Below are positions 8,763 to 18,378 of a DNA stretch of 64,000 nt, in pieces. Each line of letters begins with the position of its first letter. Positions within the stretch are counted from its first letter, which is position 1. The notes below the pieces were generated by a model that was given only the letters and a program-made list of their open reading frames with translations, was not told where the DNA came from and ran no database searches. The stretch lies in contig NZ_CP120737.1 in the NCBI RefSeq assembly GCF_029581195.1, positions 5,433,001 to 5,497,000 on the forward strand, given 5' to 3'. Position numbers and translations under genes: made by a program. Source of the DNA: Solwaraspora sp. WMMD791 (lineage in GTDB: Bacteria > Actinomycetota > Actinomycetes > Mycobacteriales > Micromonosporaceae).

Positions 8763-9421
8763 GCGTTCTCCACTTTCTGCAGCTCGGTCAGGAGGTGCCG
8801 GACCCGGCGCTCGATTTCGTCACGGATCGGGCGGACAGCGTCGACGTCCTGCCCGGCCGGGTCGTCCAGCTCCCAGTTCTCGTACCGGGTGCCGGGAAAG
8901 ACCGGGCAGGCGTCGCCGCAGCCCATGGTGACGACCACGTCGGCGGCGCGGACGACCTCGTCGGTCCACGGCTTCGGGTACTCGCCGGAGATGTCGATGC
9001 CGCGCTCGGCCATCGCCGCGATCGCCGCCCGGTTGACCTCGTGCCCCGGCTCACTGCCGCCGGACCAGGCGACCACCTGGTCACCGGCGAGGTGGGTGAG
9101 GAAGCCGAGGGCCATCTGGCTGCGCCCGGCGTTGTGGGTGCACAGGAAGAGCACCACCGGCCGGCCGTCGGAGTGCAGCCCTTCGACCCGGGCCAGGGCC
9201 TGCAGCCGCTGCCGGGCGAACCGTTCGGCGAGCAGCGGCAGGTAGTTGGGGATCGTGCTGCCCGTGGCGAACTGGTCGTAGCTGGACAGCAGGAACCGCT
9301 CGATCGTCTCGCTGTTGTAGGTGCCGTCGAACTCGCGGGCCAGCCGGGTGGCGGCGGTCCGCAGCGCCAACTGCTGATCGACGGAGAGGTCAGGGCGGAC
9401 AGGGACGGTGATGTCAGACAT
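8759..9421 (-). CDS. arsC: Arsenate reductase with N-terminal three-helix domain
   Basis: A 220-residue protein. Residues 1-80 form a helical region (LALRTAATRLAREFDGTY, IERFLLSSYDQ) like the N-terminal bundle of Corynebacterium glutamicum ArsC1'. Residues 90-215 form an LMW phosphatase-type arsenate reductase with the catalytic loop CTHNAGRSQ and MGCGDACPVFPG. Mycothiol is the expected reductant in this family. Start is the ATG at 9421; it overlaps the end of the ArsR-ArsC fusion by 8 bp and its own stop overlaps the aquaporin start by 4 bp, so the first three genes are tightly packed. Confidence 0.9.
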   Translation of the reverse strand: MSDITVPVRPDLSVDQQLALRTAATRLAREFDGTYNSETIERFLLSSYDQFATGSTIPNYLPLLAERFARQRLQALARVEGLHSDGRPVVLFLCTHNAGRSQMALGFLTHLAGDQVVAWSGGSEPGHEVNRAAIAAMAERGIDISGEYPKPWTDEVVRAADVVVTMGCGDACPVFPGTRYENWELDDPAGQDVDAVRPIRDEIERRVRHLLTELQKVENA

Positions 9422-10154
9422 GGTGGGCTCCGGGTGGTGCGGGAGTGACGGCCCCGGTGCGGGCGATGGCGGGGGCCAGCCGGTCGATCCGGCTGGCAAG
9501 ATCGGTGTACGCCGATTCGAAGGCGGCGTCGGTGTCCACGCGGACCGGATCCGGCACCGACCAGTGCAGGTCCGGCGCGTCCACCCCGGTCAGCTCTTCG
9601 TGGGCGTTGTCGCAGACCGCGATGACGAGGTCTCCGGCGGCGACGACGTCGGTGACGTGCGCCGTACGGGTGGGGTCGAGGTCGAGCCCGTGCCGGCGGG
9701 CGAGTGCCACGGCCCGGGGGTGGACCCGGCCGGCGGGTCGGGTCCCGGCGGACGCGGCCGGGGTGGGGCCACGGTGGTGCCACAGCGCGGCGGCCAGCTG
9801 GGAGCGGGCGGAGTTGCGGGTGCAGACGAAGACCACCCGCTGCGCGCCGCGCAGCGGGGCCGCCGCCAGCTGGTCCAGCACACCCGGCACCAGTTGCAGG
9901 TAGCTGCGGCGGCGGTCGCCCTCGGAACGGACCCGGCGCAGCAGGCCGACCTCCTGCAGCACCTTGACGTGGTGGGCGACCAGGTTGCTGGCCAGACCGA
10001 GTCGCCGGCCGAGCTCGCCGGGGGCGGCGTCACCGAGGTGCAGCAGGTCGACCATGGCCAGCCGGGCCGGGTCGCCGAGCGCGGCGTGCACCCGGGCCCG
10101 GTGGTGCAGCCGGTCGGTCGGCACCAGCTCGTCGGAGACTGCCTCAGCGTTCAT
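9414..10154 (-). CDS. arsR: ArsR regulator fused to an ArsC-like phosphatase domain
   Basis: A 246-residue fusion. Residues 15-95 are an ArsR-family winged helix (HAALGDPARLAMVDLL, recognition region LGLASNLVAHHVKVLQ). Residues 105-235 are an LMW phosphatase/ArsC-like domain with VFVCTRNSARSQ (Cys-X5-Arg) and the acidic HWSVPDPV. I see no cysteine pair of the classic ArsR metal-binding type in the regulator part, so the inducer site may differ. The ATG at 10154 is chosen; a TTG at 10190 is in frame but less likely. That ATG lies inside a 15-bp palindrome, the probable operator, and has no Shine-Dalgarno, suggesting a leaderless transcript. It heads the arsenic operon. Confidence 0.88.
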   Translation of the reverse strand: MNAEAVSDELVPTDRLHHRARVHAALGDPARLAMVDLLHLGDAAPGELGRRLGLASNLVAHHVKVLQEVGLLRRVRSEGDRRRSYLQLVPGVLDQLAAAPLRGAQRVVFVCTRNSARSQLAAALWHHRGPTPAASAGTRPAGRVHPRAVALARRHGLDLDPTRTAHVTDVVAAGDLVIAVCDNAHEELTGVDAPDLHWSVPDPVRVDTDAAFESAYTDLASRIDRLAPAIARTGAVTPAPPGAHHV

Positions 10155-10165
10155 TGACTCAATGA
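10151..10165. promoter_or_regulatory. Palindromic ArsR-type operator overlapping the start codon
   Basis: A perfect 7-1-7 palindrome, TCATTGACTCAATGA. Its left arm contains the start codon of the ArsR-ArsC fusion (10152-10154 on the minus strand). No other such palindrome was seen in the operon, so autoregulation through it is a reasonable inference. Confidence 0.6.
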
Positions 10166-10247
10166 TTGCTGAGGTAAGTGCCGGCGTCAAGCCGGCACCG
10201 CACCGCTCGACGCGAAACAGGCCGCTGGTGGGCCGATCAGTCGGCGG

Positions 10248-11219
10248 TCAGGCGTAGCTGACGCCGATCTGGCCCCGGATCGTGTCCAGCAGCTCCATCA
10301 CCTCCAGGGTCACCGCGTGCGGCACCAGCGGGCTCTCCCGCAGCCCCGCCGCCAGGCACCGGTGCACCTCGGCCGCCTCGTACTGGTAGCCGTTGCCGGC
10401 CGGCTCGACCACCCGGACCACCTCGGGGTCGCCGGTGCCCCGGCGGATGGTGAACTCGTTCGGGCAGAAGAACGGATCCGGCAGCGCGATCCGGCCGGTG
10501 CTACCGGTGATCGTCGCCGCGACCGGGGTGGCCCCGACGATGCCGCAGGTCAACGCGGCCACCGCACCGGAGTCGTAGCCCAGCAGCACGCCGGTGTTCT
10601 GGTCCACCCCCTCCGGGGTCAGACTCGCCCAGGCATGCACGGCGTCCGGCCGGCCGAGGACCAGGTGGGCCAGGCTCACCGGGTAGACCCCCAGGTCGAG
10701 CAGGGCACCACCGCCGAGCGCGCGGTCGCGCAGCCGGCTCTCCGGCGCGAACGGTCCGGCCAGCCCGAAATCGGCGTGCACCGAGACGACCTCACCGATG
10801 GCGCCGTCGGCGATCAGCTCCGTCACCCGCCGTACGGTCGGGTTGCACCGCATCCACATGGCCTCCATCAGGAACACGTCCCGGGCCCGGGCGGTCTGCA
10901 CCAGTTCCGTGCTGCTGGCCAGGTCGAGGGTGAACGGCTTCTCGCACAGCACCGCCCGCCCGGCGTTCAGGCAGGTCATTGTGGCGGCGTGGTGCGCCGA
11001 GTGCGGGGTGGCCACGTAGACGACGTCGACCGCGTCGTCGGCGGCGAGTTCGTCCCACGAGCCGTACGCCCGGGGGATGTCGAACCGGTCGGCGAAGGTC
11101 CGGGCGCTGGCCGCCGAGCGGGAGCCGACCGCGACCACCTCGGCGTCGGGCAGCAGGCGGAGGTCTTCGACGAAGCTGGCGGCGATGGCGCCGGTGGCGA
11201 GAATTCCCCAACGAGTCAT
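10248..11219 (-). CDS. Gfo/Idh/MocA family NAD(P)-dependent oxidoreductase
   Basis: A 323-residue oxidoreductase. The Rossmann fold begins at once (MTRWGILATGAIAASFVEDL), with YVATPHSAHH and CEKPFTLD (the EKP motif with the catalytic-site Lys) near residues 75-95, as in dimeric dihydrodiol or glucose-fructose oxidoreductase relatives. The C-terminal beta-sheet domain starts around residue 125 (GALLDLGVYPVSLAHLV). The family oxidises or reduces sugars and related diols; the substrate is unknown. It is divergent from the Nudix gene, with about 110 bp between the starts. Confidence 0.9.
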   Translation of the reverse strand: MTRWGILATGAIAASFVEDLRLLPDAEVVAVGSRSAASARTFADRFDIPRAYGSWDELAADDAVDVVYVATPHSAHHAATMTCLNAGRAVLCEKPFTLDLASSTELVQTARARDVFLMEAMWMRCNPTVRRVTELIADGAIGEVVSVHADFGLAGPFAPESRLRDRALGGGALLDLGVYPVSLAHLVLGRPDAVHAWASLTPEGVDQNTGVLLGYDSGAVAALTCGIVGATPVAATITGSTGRIALPDPFFCPNEFTIRRGTGDPEVVRVVEPAGNGYQYEAAEVHRCLAAGLRESPLVPHAVTLEVMELLDTIRGQIGVSYA

Positions 11220-11329
11220 GCCGGCACGCTAGCTGACCAGCAGACCCGGTGCCGGCGGGGCCGACTGTCCGGCCCTGGGCCGGCGGGGCGCGGTGGCCGG
11301 CCGGCCGGTGGACGCCTACGCTCGGGCGC

Positions 11330-12250
11330 GTGCCCGCCGACGACGACACCATCGCCACCGCCGCCGACACTGACACTGACACTGACACTGGGGCCGTCGG
11401 GCCATCGCGACCGTTGCGGTTCGCCGTACCGGAGGCGATGGTCGAGCAGGCCAGCGGCTTCTACGCGGCCGGCCGTACCCCGGCACCGACCCGGCTGGCG
11501 GCGACGGTGCTGCTGCTGCGGCCGGCGGTCGACCCGGGCGGCGACGGGGTCGAGGTCTACCTGATCCGCCGGGTGCCGGCCGTCGCGTTCGGCGGGGTGT
11601 ACGCCTTCCCCGGTGGCGGCGTGGATCCGGCCGACGCGGACGCCGATCTCGACTGGGTCGGGCCGGATCCGCAGACCTGGGCGCACCGGTGGGGGAGCAC
11701 CCCAAGCCAGGCCCGCGCGGTGGTCTGCGCGGCGGCCCGGGAGGTGTTCGAGGAGACCGGAGTCCTGTTCGCCGGCTCAGACTCGGCCACAATGGTCGAT
11801 GCCGTGGACAGTCCGATGTGGGAGGAGGAGCGGCAGGCGTTGCTGGCCCGTACGGTGAGCTTCGCGCAGCTGCTGCGCCGGCACCGGCTGGCCCTGCGGT
11901 CGGACCTGCTGGCCCCGTGGAGCCGGTGGGTCACCCCGGCGTTCGAGCGGCGTCGGTTCGACGCGCACTTCTTCGTCGCCCGGCTGCCGGCCGGCCAGGC
12001 GACCCGGGAGGTCTCCGGCGAGGCCGACCACGGGCTCTGGGCCACCCCGCGGCAGGCGTTGGACCTGGCGGCGGCCGGGCGGTGGCAGCTGCTGCCGCCG
12101 ACCTGGGTCAATCTCGCCGAGGTCGGTGCGTACGCCGACCCGGCGGCGGTCTTCGCCGCGTCGGCGGACCGGGACGCGGCCCGGCCGATCACCCCCGACC
12201 TGCACGTCGATCCGGACGGGACGGTCAGCTTCGTCGTCGCGGCGAGCTGA
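11330..12250 (+). CDS. Nudix hydrolase (NUDT7/NUDT19-like)
   Basis: A 306-residue protein with a Nudix core: FPGGGVDPAD, then AAREVFEETGVLF carrying the REXXEEXG part of the Nudix box. A long C-terminal half (RWVTPAFERRRFDAHFFVARLP, HGLWATPRQAL) resembles NUDT19-type acyl-CoA or nucleotide diphosphatases. The N-terminus contains a short run coded by four GACACT repeats (11366-11389), giving alternating Asp-Thr, which suggests slippage. The GTG at 11330 is the likely start, since the upstream frame is low-complexity. Substrate not predictable. Confidence 0.85.
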   Translation: MPADDDTIATAADTDTDTDTGAVGPSRPLRFAVPEAMVEQASGFYAAGRTPAPTRLAATVLLLRPAVDPGGDGVEVYLIRRVPAVAFGGVYAFPGGGVDPADADADLDWVGPDPQTWAHRWGSTPSQARAVVCAAAREVFEETGVLFAGSDSATMVDAVDSPMWEEERQALLARTVSFAQLLRRHRLALRSDLLAPWSRWVTPAFERRRFDAHFFVARLPAGQATREVSGEADHGLWATPRQALDLAAAGRWQLLPPTWVNLAEVGAYADPAAVFAASADRDAARPITPDLHVDPDGTVSFVVAAS

Positions 12251-12442
12251 CCCGACCGGTCGGCGGAGCAGTCCGGGCGGCGGCCGGGTCGTCGTGGCAC
12301 GGGGCCGGCGTGGCCGGCCGGTGTCAACCCCCGATCGCGAATAGATGATCTTGCGTTACCGAGCGGTGATACTTTGGCGCGCACAAAACGCGACCCAGGG
12401 AGTCGGGCGGTCACCGCCCGTCACCGTGACCGGACGGGACAG

Positions 12443-12967
12443 ATGGCTCCACGACCAGGAACCTCAGCCGCGGGTGGTGCGTCGTCGCAGGATGGCGACC
12501 TGGTGCACCTCGCCGTGCCCGCCGAGTACGTCGGCCACATCGCCCGGCTGATCGAGGAGCTCGACCAGCGCCCACGCCCGATCCCGAAGCCCGCCCGCCG
12601 GCCCCGGGTCACCACCCGGGCGGTCCGCGAATGGCCCGTCGAGGAGCTGCGCCGGTTCGCCCAGGGCCGCTCCCGCACCCACCAGACCGTCTTCGCGATC
12701 CTCGACCTGCTCGCCAGCCGGCCGGGCGAGACGTTGGCGGTCGGTGACCTCGCGGCGGCCCTGGACAGCCCGGTCGACAAGGTCATCGGCGCGCTGGGTG
12801 GGCTGACCCGGATCGTCAAGGCGTACCACGACTATCCGAAGTGGGGGCTGCCGCTGCAACGGGTGCCGCGCAGCGAGCCGGGCCGTTCCGGCGCGGTCGC
12901 CTACCGGGTCACCGCCGAGCAGGCGCGCCGCTGGCGGCAGGTGCGGAGTCGGCAATCGGCTGAGTGA
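12443..12967 (+). CDS. Conserved hypothetical protein, winged-helix-like
   Basis: A 174-residue soluble protein I cannot assign. The middle region reads like a helix-turn-helix or winged helix: HQTVFAILDLLASRPGETLAV, then DLAAALDSPVDKVIGALGGL, ending in a basic tail with YRVTAEQARRWRQV. This is the pattern of a DNA-binding or DNA-associated regulator, but no ligand domain is seen. The ATG at 12443 follows GGGACAG; the frame is open further upstream to a TTG at 12374. It lies between the Nudix gene and the pst operon with its own intergenic spaces. Confidence 0.7.
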   Translation: MAPRPGTSAAGGASSQDGDLVHLAVPAEYVGHIARLIEELDQRPRPIPKPARRPRVTTRAVREWPVEELRRFAQGRSRTHQTVFAILDLLASRPGETLAVGDLAAALDSPVDKVIGALGGLTRIVKAYHDYPKWGLPLQRVPRSEPGRSGAVAYRVTAEQARRWRQVRSRQSAE

Positions 12968-13073
12968 GCCTCGACCTGCGGTCCGGCCAGGCATCGGCCG
13001 AACGTCGCCGCGCGGCGCGAGCTATGTCACAGTCGAGCGTCGAATCAGCGCTACGGGTGACCAGACAAGTCTC

Positions 13074-13095
13074 GTTCACCTTCTGTTCACCATGC
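13074..13095 (+). promoter_or_regulatory. PHO box upstream of pstS
   Basis: Two perfect 7-bp cores in direct repeat with 11-bp spacing, GTTCACC-ttct-GTTCACC-atgc, the Streptomyces-type PhoP-binding arrangement. It lies 113 bp before the pstS start codon. The AT-richer CAGTTTAGC shortly downstream could hold the -10 region. Strong prediction that phosphate starvation through PhoP controls pstSCAB. Confidence 0.88.
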
Positions 13096-13207
13096 TCCGG
13101 TCGTCAGTTTAGCCACGGCTCGTACCGTCCTCGGCGTTCGAGACGGTGAACTCGCCCCCGCTACCCGGGCGGTGACTCGCCACCCGACCTCAGAGAGGCA
13201 ACGCACC

Positions 13208-14311
13208 GTGAATCGTAAGTCCCTCCGGCTGGCCGCCCTGCCGGCCGCCGTCATGCTTACCCTCGGCGTGGCCGCGTGCGGCAACGACGGCGACAACGGC
13301 TCGGAGTCTGGTAACGGCTCCGAGACCTCGGTCAGCGGCACCCTTGCTGGCGCCGGCGCCTCCTCGCAGGGCGCCGCGATGGAGGCGTGGATCGCCGGAT
13401 TCACCTCCGTGGCCCCCGACGCGACCGTCACCTACGACCCGATCGGCTCGGGCGGCGGCCGCGAGCAGTTCACCTCCGGCGGCACCCAGTTCGCCGGTTC
13501 GGACGCCTATCTCGACGAGGAGGAGATCGCCGCGGCCCTGGCCACCTGTGGCGACCAGGGCTTCATCGAGTTCCCCGGCTACATCAGCCCGATCGCGGTG
13601 GCCTACAACCTGCCGAGCGTCGAGACGCTGAACCTGTCGCCCTCGGTGATCGCGAAGATCTTCGACACCAAGATCACCAAGTGGAACGACCCGGCGATCG
13701 CCGAGCTCAACCCGGAAGCCACCCTGCCGGACCTGGCGATCACCGCCGTGCACCGCTCGGACGAGTCCGGCACCACCGAGAACTTCGTCGACTACCTGGC
13801 CAAGGCCGCCCCGGCCGACTGGCCGTACGAGGTCTCCGGCGACTGGCCGACCCAGACCGGTGAGGCCGCCGCCCAGACCCAGGGTGTGGCCGCCGCGCTG
13901 CGCTCCGGCGAGGGCACCATCGGCTACATCGACGCCTCCCAGGCCACCGACCTCGGTGTCGCCGCGGTCCAGGTCGGCGAGGACTTCGTCGAGTACTCGG
14001 CCGAGGCCGCCGCTGCCGTCGTCGACGCCGCCGAGACCGTCGCCGGCCGCCCGGAGTTCAGCTTCGCCATCGACCTGCCCCGGGACACCACCGAGGCCGG
14101 CGTCTACCCGATCGTGCTGGTCTCCTACCAGCTCGCCTGCGTCAACTACGACAGCCAGGAGACCGTCGACCTGGTCAAGGCGTTCTTCAACTACCTGATC
14201 AGCGAGGAGGGCCAGCAGGCCGCCGCCGACAACGCAGGCTCCGCGCCGATCTCCGCCGAGCTGCGGACCCAGGCGCAGCAGGCCATCGACGCGATCACCG
14301 TCGCCGGCTGA
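13208..14311 (+). CDS. pstS: Phosphate ABC transporter, phosphate-binding lipoprotein PstS
   Basis: A 367-residue lipoprotein that captures phosphate outside the membrane. The signal ends in a lipobox LGVAACG, followed by an acidic Gly/Ser/Asn linker. The mature domain shows GAGASSQGAAMEAWI, YDPIGSGGGREQF, FAGSDAYLDEEE and HRSDESGTTENFVDYL, all conserved phosphate-pocket segments. The GTG at 13208 follows AGAGAGGCAACG. A PHO box lies upstream, and pstC follows after a 118-bp gap, first of the pstSCAB operon. Confidence 0.96.
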   Translation: MNRKSLRLAALPAAVMLTLGVAACGNDGDNGSESGNGSETSVSGTLAGAGASSQGAAMEAWIAGFTSVAPDATVTYDPIGSGGGREQFTSGGTQFAGSDAYLDEEEIAAALATCGDQGFIEFPGYISPIAVAYNLPSVETLNLSPSVIAKIFDTKITKWNDPAIAELNPEATLPDLAITAVHRSDESGTTENFVDYLAKAAPADWPYEVSGDWPTQTGEAAAQTQGVAAALRSGEGTIGYIDASQATDLGVAAVQVGEDFVEYSAEAAAAVVDAAETVAGRPEFSFAIDLPRDTTEAGVYPIVLVSYQLACVNYDSQETVDLVKAFFNYLISEEGQQAAADNAGSAPISAELRTQAQQAIDAITVAG

Positions 14312-14429
14312 GTCCAGCACCACGTCCAGTCCCGTCGACTCGAGGTCCGGACGGTCACCCGGTGGCCGTCCGGACCTGCGGCGTATCCGAACCCCCACCG
14401 TCACGACACGGCCTGAGGAGGCGTAACCC

Positions 14430-15461
14430 GTGACAAAGCCCGCCACCGCCACCAGCGGTACCCCATCGAGCGATCCGCCGCCGGGCGGCTCGCCGCGCGG
14501 CACGTCACCGGACGAGTCGCCGATCGTCACGGACCGTCGTCGGGGCCGGTCCGGAAAACGGATCGGCGACCAGATCTTCTCCGGCACCGCCGTCGGCGCC
14601 GGCGTACTGATCCTCGTCACCCTCGCGGCGGTCGCCGCCTTCCTGCTCTACGAGGGCTTCCCCGCGCTCACCGCCGACGCCGAGGACCTGCCCGGTGGCG
14701 AGAGCTTCCTCGCGTACGTCGGTCCGTTGCTGTTCGGCACGGTGCTGGCCGCGGTGATCGCGCTGGTGGTCGCCACCCCGCTGGCGATCGGCATCGCACT
14801 GTTCATCTCGCACTACGCGCCCCGCCGGATCGCCGCCGGGCTGGGCTACCTGGTCGACCTGCTCGCCGCCGTGCCCAGTGTCGTGTACGGACTCTGGGGC
14901 ATCGCCTTCCTCGCCCCGCAGCTGGTGCCGGCCTACCAGTGGCTGGAGGACTACCTGGGCTTCATCCCGTTCTTCGCCGGCCCCACCTCCACGACCGGGC
15001 GGACGATGCTGACCGCCGGGCTGGTGCTCGCGGTGATGATCCTGCCGATCATGACGGCGGTGAACCGGGAGGTCTTCCTGCAGACCCCACGGTTGCAGGA
15101 GGAGGCCTCCCTGGCGCTCGGCGCCACCCGCTGGGAGATGATCCGGATGACCGTGCTGCCGTTCGGCCGCTCCGGCATCATCAGCGGCAGCATGCTCGGC
15201 CTCGGCCGGGCCCTCGGCGAGACCCTGGCCGTCGCGATGATCCTCTCCGCGTACGACGTGGTCACCATCAACCTGATCGACTCGGTCAACAGCAACACCA
15301 TCGCCGCCAACATCGCCCTCGACTTCCCCGAGTCCAGCGGCTTGGCGGTCAACGCGCTGATCGCCTCCGGTCTGGTGCTGTTCGCGCTGACCTTCGCCGT
15401 CAACTTCGCCGCCCGGGCCGTCGTCGCCCGCCGGCGCGACTTCTCGGGAGCGAACGCATGA
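14430..15461 (+). CDS. pstC: Phosphate ABC transporter permease PstC
   Basis: A 343-residue permease with a hydrophilic N-terminal tail of about 45 residues, then six predicted membrane helices. The cytoplasmic coupling loop that docks on PstB is clear: [20 protein letters not shown], and [14 protein letters not shown] is the typical PstC follow-up. The GTG at 14430 is preceded by GAGGAGGCG. Its stop overlaps the pstA start (ATGA), so the two permease subunits are translationally coupled. No phoU gene is in this operon. Confidence 0.95.
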   Translation: MTKPATATSGTPSSDPPPGGSPRGTSPDESPIVTDRRRGRSGKRIGDQIFSGTAVGAGVLILVTLAAVAAFLLYEGFPALTADAEDLPGGESFLAYVGPLLFGTVLAAVIALVVATPLAIGIALFISHYAPRRIAAGLGYLVDLLAAVPSVVYGLWGIAFLAPQLVPAYQWLEDYLGFIPFFAGPTSTTGRTMLTAGLVLAVMILPIMTAVNREVFLQTPRLQEEASLALGATRWEMIRMTVLPFGRSGIISGSMLGLGRALGETLAVAMILSAYDVVTINLIDSVNSNTIAANIALDFPESSGLAVNALIASGLVLFALTFAVNFAARAVVARRRDFSGANA

Positions 15462-16522
15462 CCACCATCACCCCGCCCCGGGCGGTGGCCACCAACACGC
15501 TGACCAGCGGCGTGCTGCCCAACTGGGCTCCGTGGTCGGTGGCCGGCGTCAGCCTGTCGGTGGGCCTGCTCGGCGGGCTCAGCCTCGGCCTGTCCATCGC
15601 GCTGTCGGTCGTGCTCGGCGTGCTGCTGACCATGGTGGCGTTGCCGGCGGTCTCCTGGCGGGTCGAGGGCGGCCGGCGGGCCAAGGACCGCTTCGTCACC
15701 GTGCTGGTCAGCATCGCCTTCGCGTTGGCGATGCTGCCGCTGCTGTCCCTGCTGATCACCGTCACCACCAACGGCGTCAACCGGTTCGACACGACCTTCC
15801 TCACCAGCGACATGCGGGGGGTGCTCGGCGAGGGCGGCGGTGCGCTGCACGCCACCGTCGGCACCCTGCTGATGACCGGTGCGGCGGCGCTCATCTCGGT
15901 CCCGATCGGCGTGATGTGCGCCGTCTACCTGGTCGAGTACGGCAGGGGCCGGCTGGCCCGCTGGGTCACCCTGCTGGTCGACGTGATGACCGGTATCCCG
16001 TCGATCGTGGCGGGCCTGTTCGCGTTCGCCTTCTTCGCGATCTTCTTCGGCCCGAGCATCCGGTTCGGCCTCGGCGGCTCGGTCGCCCTGTCCGTGCTGA
16101 TGGTGCCGGTGGTGGTCCGCTCGGTCGAGGAGATGCTCAAGCTGGTGCCGAACGAGCTGCGGGAAGCCTCGTACGCCCTCGGCGTACCGAAGTGGCGCAC
16201 CGTGCTGCGGGTGGTGCTGCGGACCGCTGCCCCCGGCATTGCCACCGGCGTCACCCTGTCGATCGCCCGGGTGATCGGCGAGACCGCCCCGCTGCTGATC
16301 ATTTCGGGTGCCACCACGGCGCTCAACTCGAACCTGTTCGACGGTCGGATGGCCTCGCTGCCGGTCTTCACCTACTACTCGTACAGCATCCCCGGGTCCC
16401 GGCCGGAGTTCGGGGTGGACCGCGCCTGGGCCGCCGCGCTCACCCTGTTCATCCTCGTCATGGCACTGAACCTGGTGGCCCGTCTGATCTCCCGGTTCTT
16501 CTCCCTGCCGAACAGCCGCTGA
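15458..16522 (+). CDS. pstA: Phosphate ABC transporter permease PstA
   Basis: A 354-residue inner-membrane permease. Two extra N-terminal hydrophobic segments ([19 protein letters not shown] and [19 protein letters not shown]) precede the standard six helices. The coupling loop is [20 protein letters not shown], followed by [20 protein letters not shown], the PstA signature. The ATG at 15458 overlaps the end of pstC by 4 bp. pstB follows after 20 bp. Confidence 0.95.
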   Translation: MTTITPPRAVATNTLTSGVLPNWAPWSVAGVSLSVGLLGGLSLGLSIALSVVLGVLLTMVALPAVSWRVEGGRRAKDRFVTVLVSIAFALAMLPLLSLLITVTTNGVNRFDTTFLTSDMRGVLGEGGGALHATVGTLLMTGAAALISVPIGVMCAVYLVEYGRGRLARWVTLLVDVMTGIPSIVAGLFAFAFFAIFFGPSIRFGLGGSVALSVLMVPVVVRSVEEMLKLVPNELREASYALGVPKWRTVLRVVLRTAAPGIATGVTLSIARVIGETAPLLIISGATTALNSNLFDGRMASLPVFTYYSYSIPGSRPEFGVDRAWAAALTLFILVMALNLVARLISRFFSLPNSR

Positions 16523-16542
16523 ACGCGGAAAGGACCCCTCAA

Positions 16543-17322
<780 letters not shown>

Positions 17323-17334
17323 CCAGTGGGCCGC

Positions 17335-17362
17335 GGCCCTGACCCGCAGGCGGGTCAGGGCC
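17335..17362. terminator. Terminator hairpin after pstB
   Basis: A perfect 13-bp stem, GGCCCTGACCCGC at 17335-17347 and its complement at 17350-17362, with a two-base loop. It begins 12 bp after the pstB stop and faces the end of mshD, so it can stop transcription from both sides. No U-tract. Confidence 0.7.
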
Positions 17363-17374
17363 GGCGGCAGGCAT

Positions 17375-17421
17375 AGGTTCAGGGCCGGGTCAGGTTCAGG
17401 GCCGGGTCAGGTTCGGGGCCG
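17375..17421. repeat. 17-bp tandem repeat (2.8 units) spanning the mshD stop codon
   Basis: Units of AGGTTCAGGGCCGGGTC at 17375 and 17392, and a partial, slightly changed third unit at 17409. The mshD stop codon (17407-17409) is duplicated downstream with each unit. Confidence 0.75.
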
Positions 17422-18327
17422 GCGGTAGGTGACGTCGGCCGACCAGCGTAGGAAACCGAGCCGGGTGTAGAGCCGTACCGCGGCGGTGTTCGACTCGTCG
17501 ACGTAGAGCATCGCCCGGGGCAGGCCCGCCCCGGCCAGATGCCGCAGCCCGGCCAGGGTGAGGGCACGGCCGAGACCGCCGCCGTGGGCGGTCGGATCGA
17601 CCCCGAGTACGTAGACCTCGCCGACCGCCGCGTCGGCGTGCACCTTGGTCCAGTGGAAGCCGACCAGCCGCCCGGACGTGTCCTCGGCGAGCAGGAAACC
17701 GGCCGGGTCGAACCACGGCTGCGCCATCCTGGCCCGCAACTGCGGCAGCCCCCAGCGGCCCTGCTCCGGATGGTCGGCGAACGCCGTGGCGTTGAGCGCC
17801 ACCCAGGCGGCGTCGTCGCGGCCCGGGACGAACGCCCGCAGCCGTACCCCGGCCGGCAGTGTCGGCTCGGGTAGCGGATCGGTCAGCCGGCGGCGCAGCT
17901 GCAGCAGCACCCGGTCGCGGGTGAAGCCGTGGTCGAGGGCGAGGGCGGCAGCCGACGGATGGTCGCCGTGCGCCCAGATCCGCAGCCCGGCGGCCGGGTC
18001 GACGGCGTCGAGCAGGTCGGTGAGCAGTCGTCGGCCGTACCCGCGTCGCCGGTGTGCCGGGTGCACCACCAGCTCGGCGACCGGGCCGGCCGGATCGGTC
18101 GGGTCCAGGTGCGCGTACCCGGTCAGGTCGCCGGCCGGGCCGGTCAGCGTGACGTGCCGGGCGGTGCTCGCGTCGCGCAGCGTCAGGACGACCTGTTCGG
18201 GCAGTGGGTCGGCACCGTCGGTGTCGGCGGCGGCCCGGGCCAGCGTCAGCACCCGGTCGACCTGGACCGGGTCGAGCCGGTCGCACCGGTCGACGGTCAC
18301 GCTCGTCTGGGTCGCCGGCTCCGCCAT
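17407..18327 (-). CDS. mshD: Mycothiol synthase MshD (tandem GNAT acetyltransferase)
   Basis: A 306-residue protein made of two GNAT domains. The last step of mycothiol synthesis is acetylation of Cys-GlcN-Ins from acetyl-CoA. The N-terminal domain has VAELVVHPAHRRRGYGRRLL and the C-terminal, catalytically active domain has VLGVDPTAHGGGLGRALTL then YVDESNTAAVRLYTRLGF, the residues that hold acetyl-CoA and product. ATG at 18327. In actinobacteria mshD commonly lies near pst genes and glnR, as here. Mycothiol supplied by this pathway is a likely reductant for the arsenate reductases in the window. Confidence 0.93.
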   Translation of the reverse strand: MAEPATQTSVTVDRCDRLDPVQVDRVLTLARAAADTDGADPLPEQVVLTLRDASTARHVTLTGPAGDLTGYAHLDPTDPAGPVAELVVHPAHRRRGYGRRLLTDLLDAVDPAAGLRIWAHGDHPSAAALALDHGFTRDRVLLQLRRRLTDPLPEPTLPAGVRLRAFVPGRDDAAWVALNATAFADHPEQGRWGLPQLRARMAQPWFDPAGFLLAEDTSGRLVGFHWTKVHADAAVGEVYVLGVDPTAHGGGLGRALTLAGLRHLAGAGLPRAMLYVDESNTAAVRLYTRLGFLRWSADVTYRRPRT

Positions 18328-18378
18328 GCCTCCCACCGTAGCGCCCGCGCCGTGCCGCTCCGGCACGGTGCTGGCGGG

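Noticed and set aside
7941-9245. A long + strand frame opposite the aquaporin and arsC genes
   Set aside because: Low-complexity translation with no motif, exactly antisense to clear arsenic genes.
11366-11389. Four GACACT repeats as a CRISPR or microsatellite locus
   Set aside because: They lie in frame inside the Nudix gene and number only four; they are a coding microsatellite.
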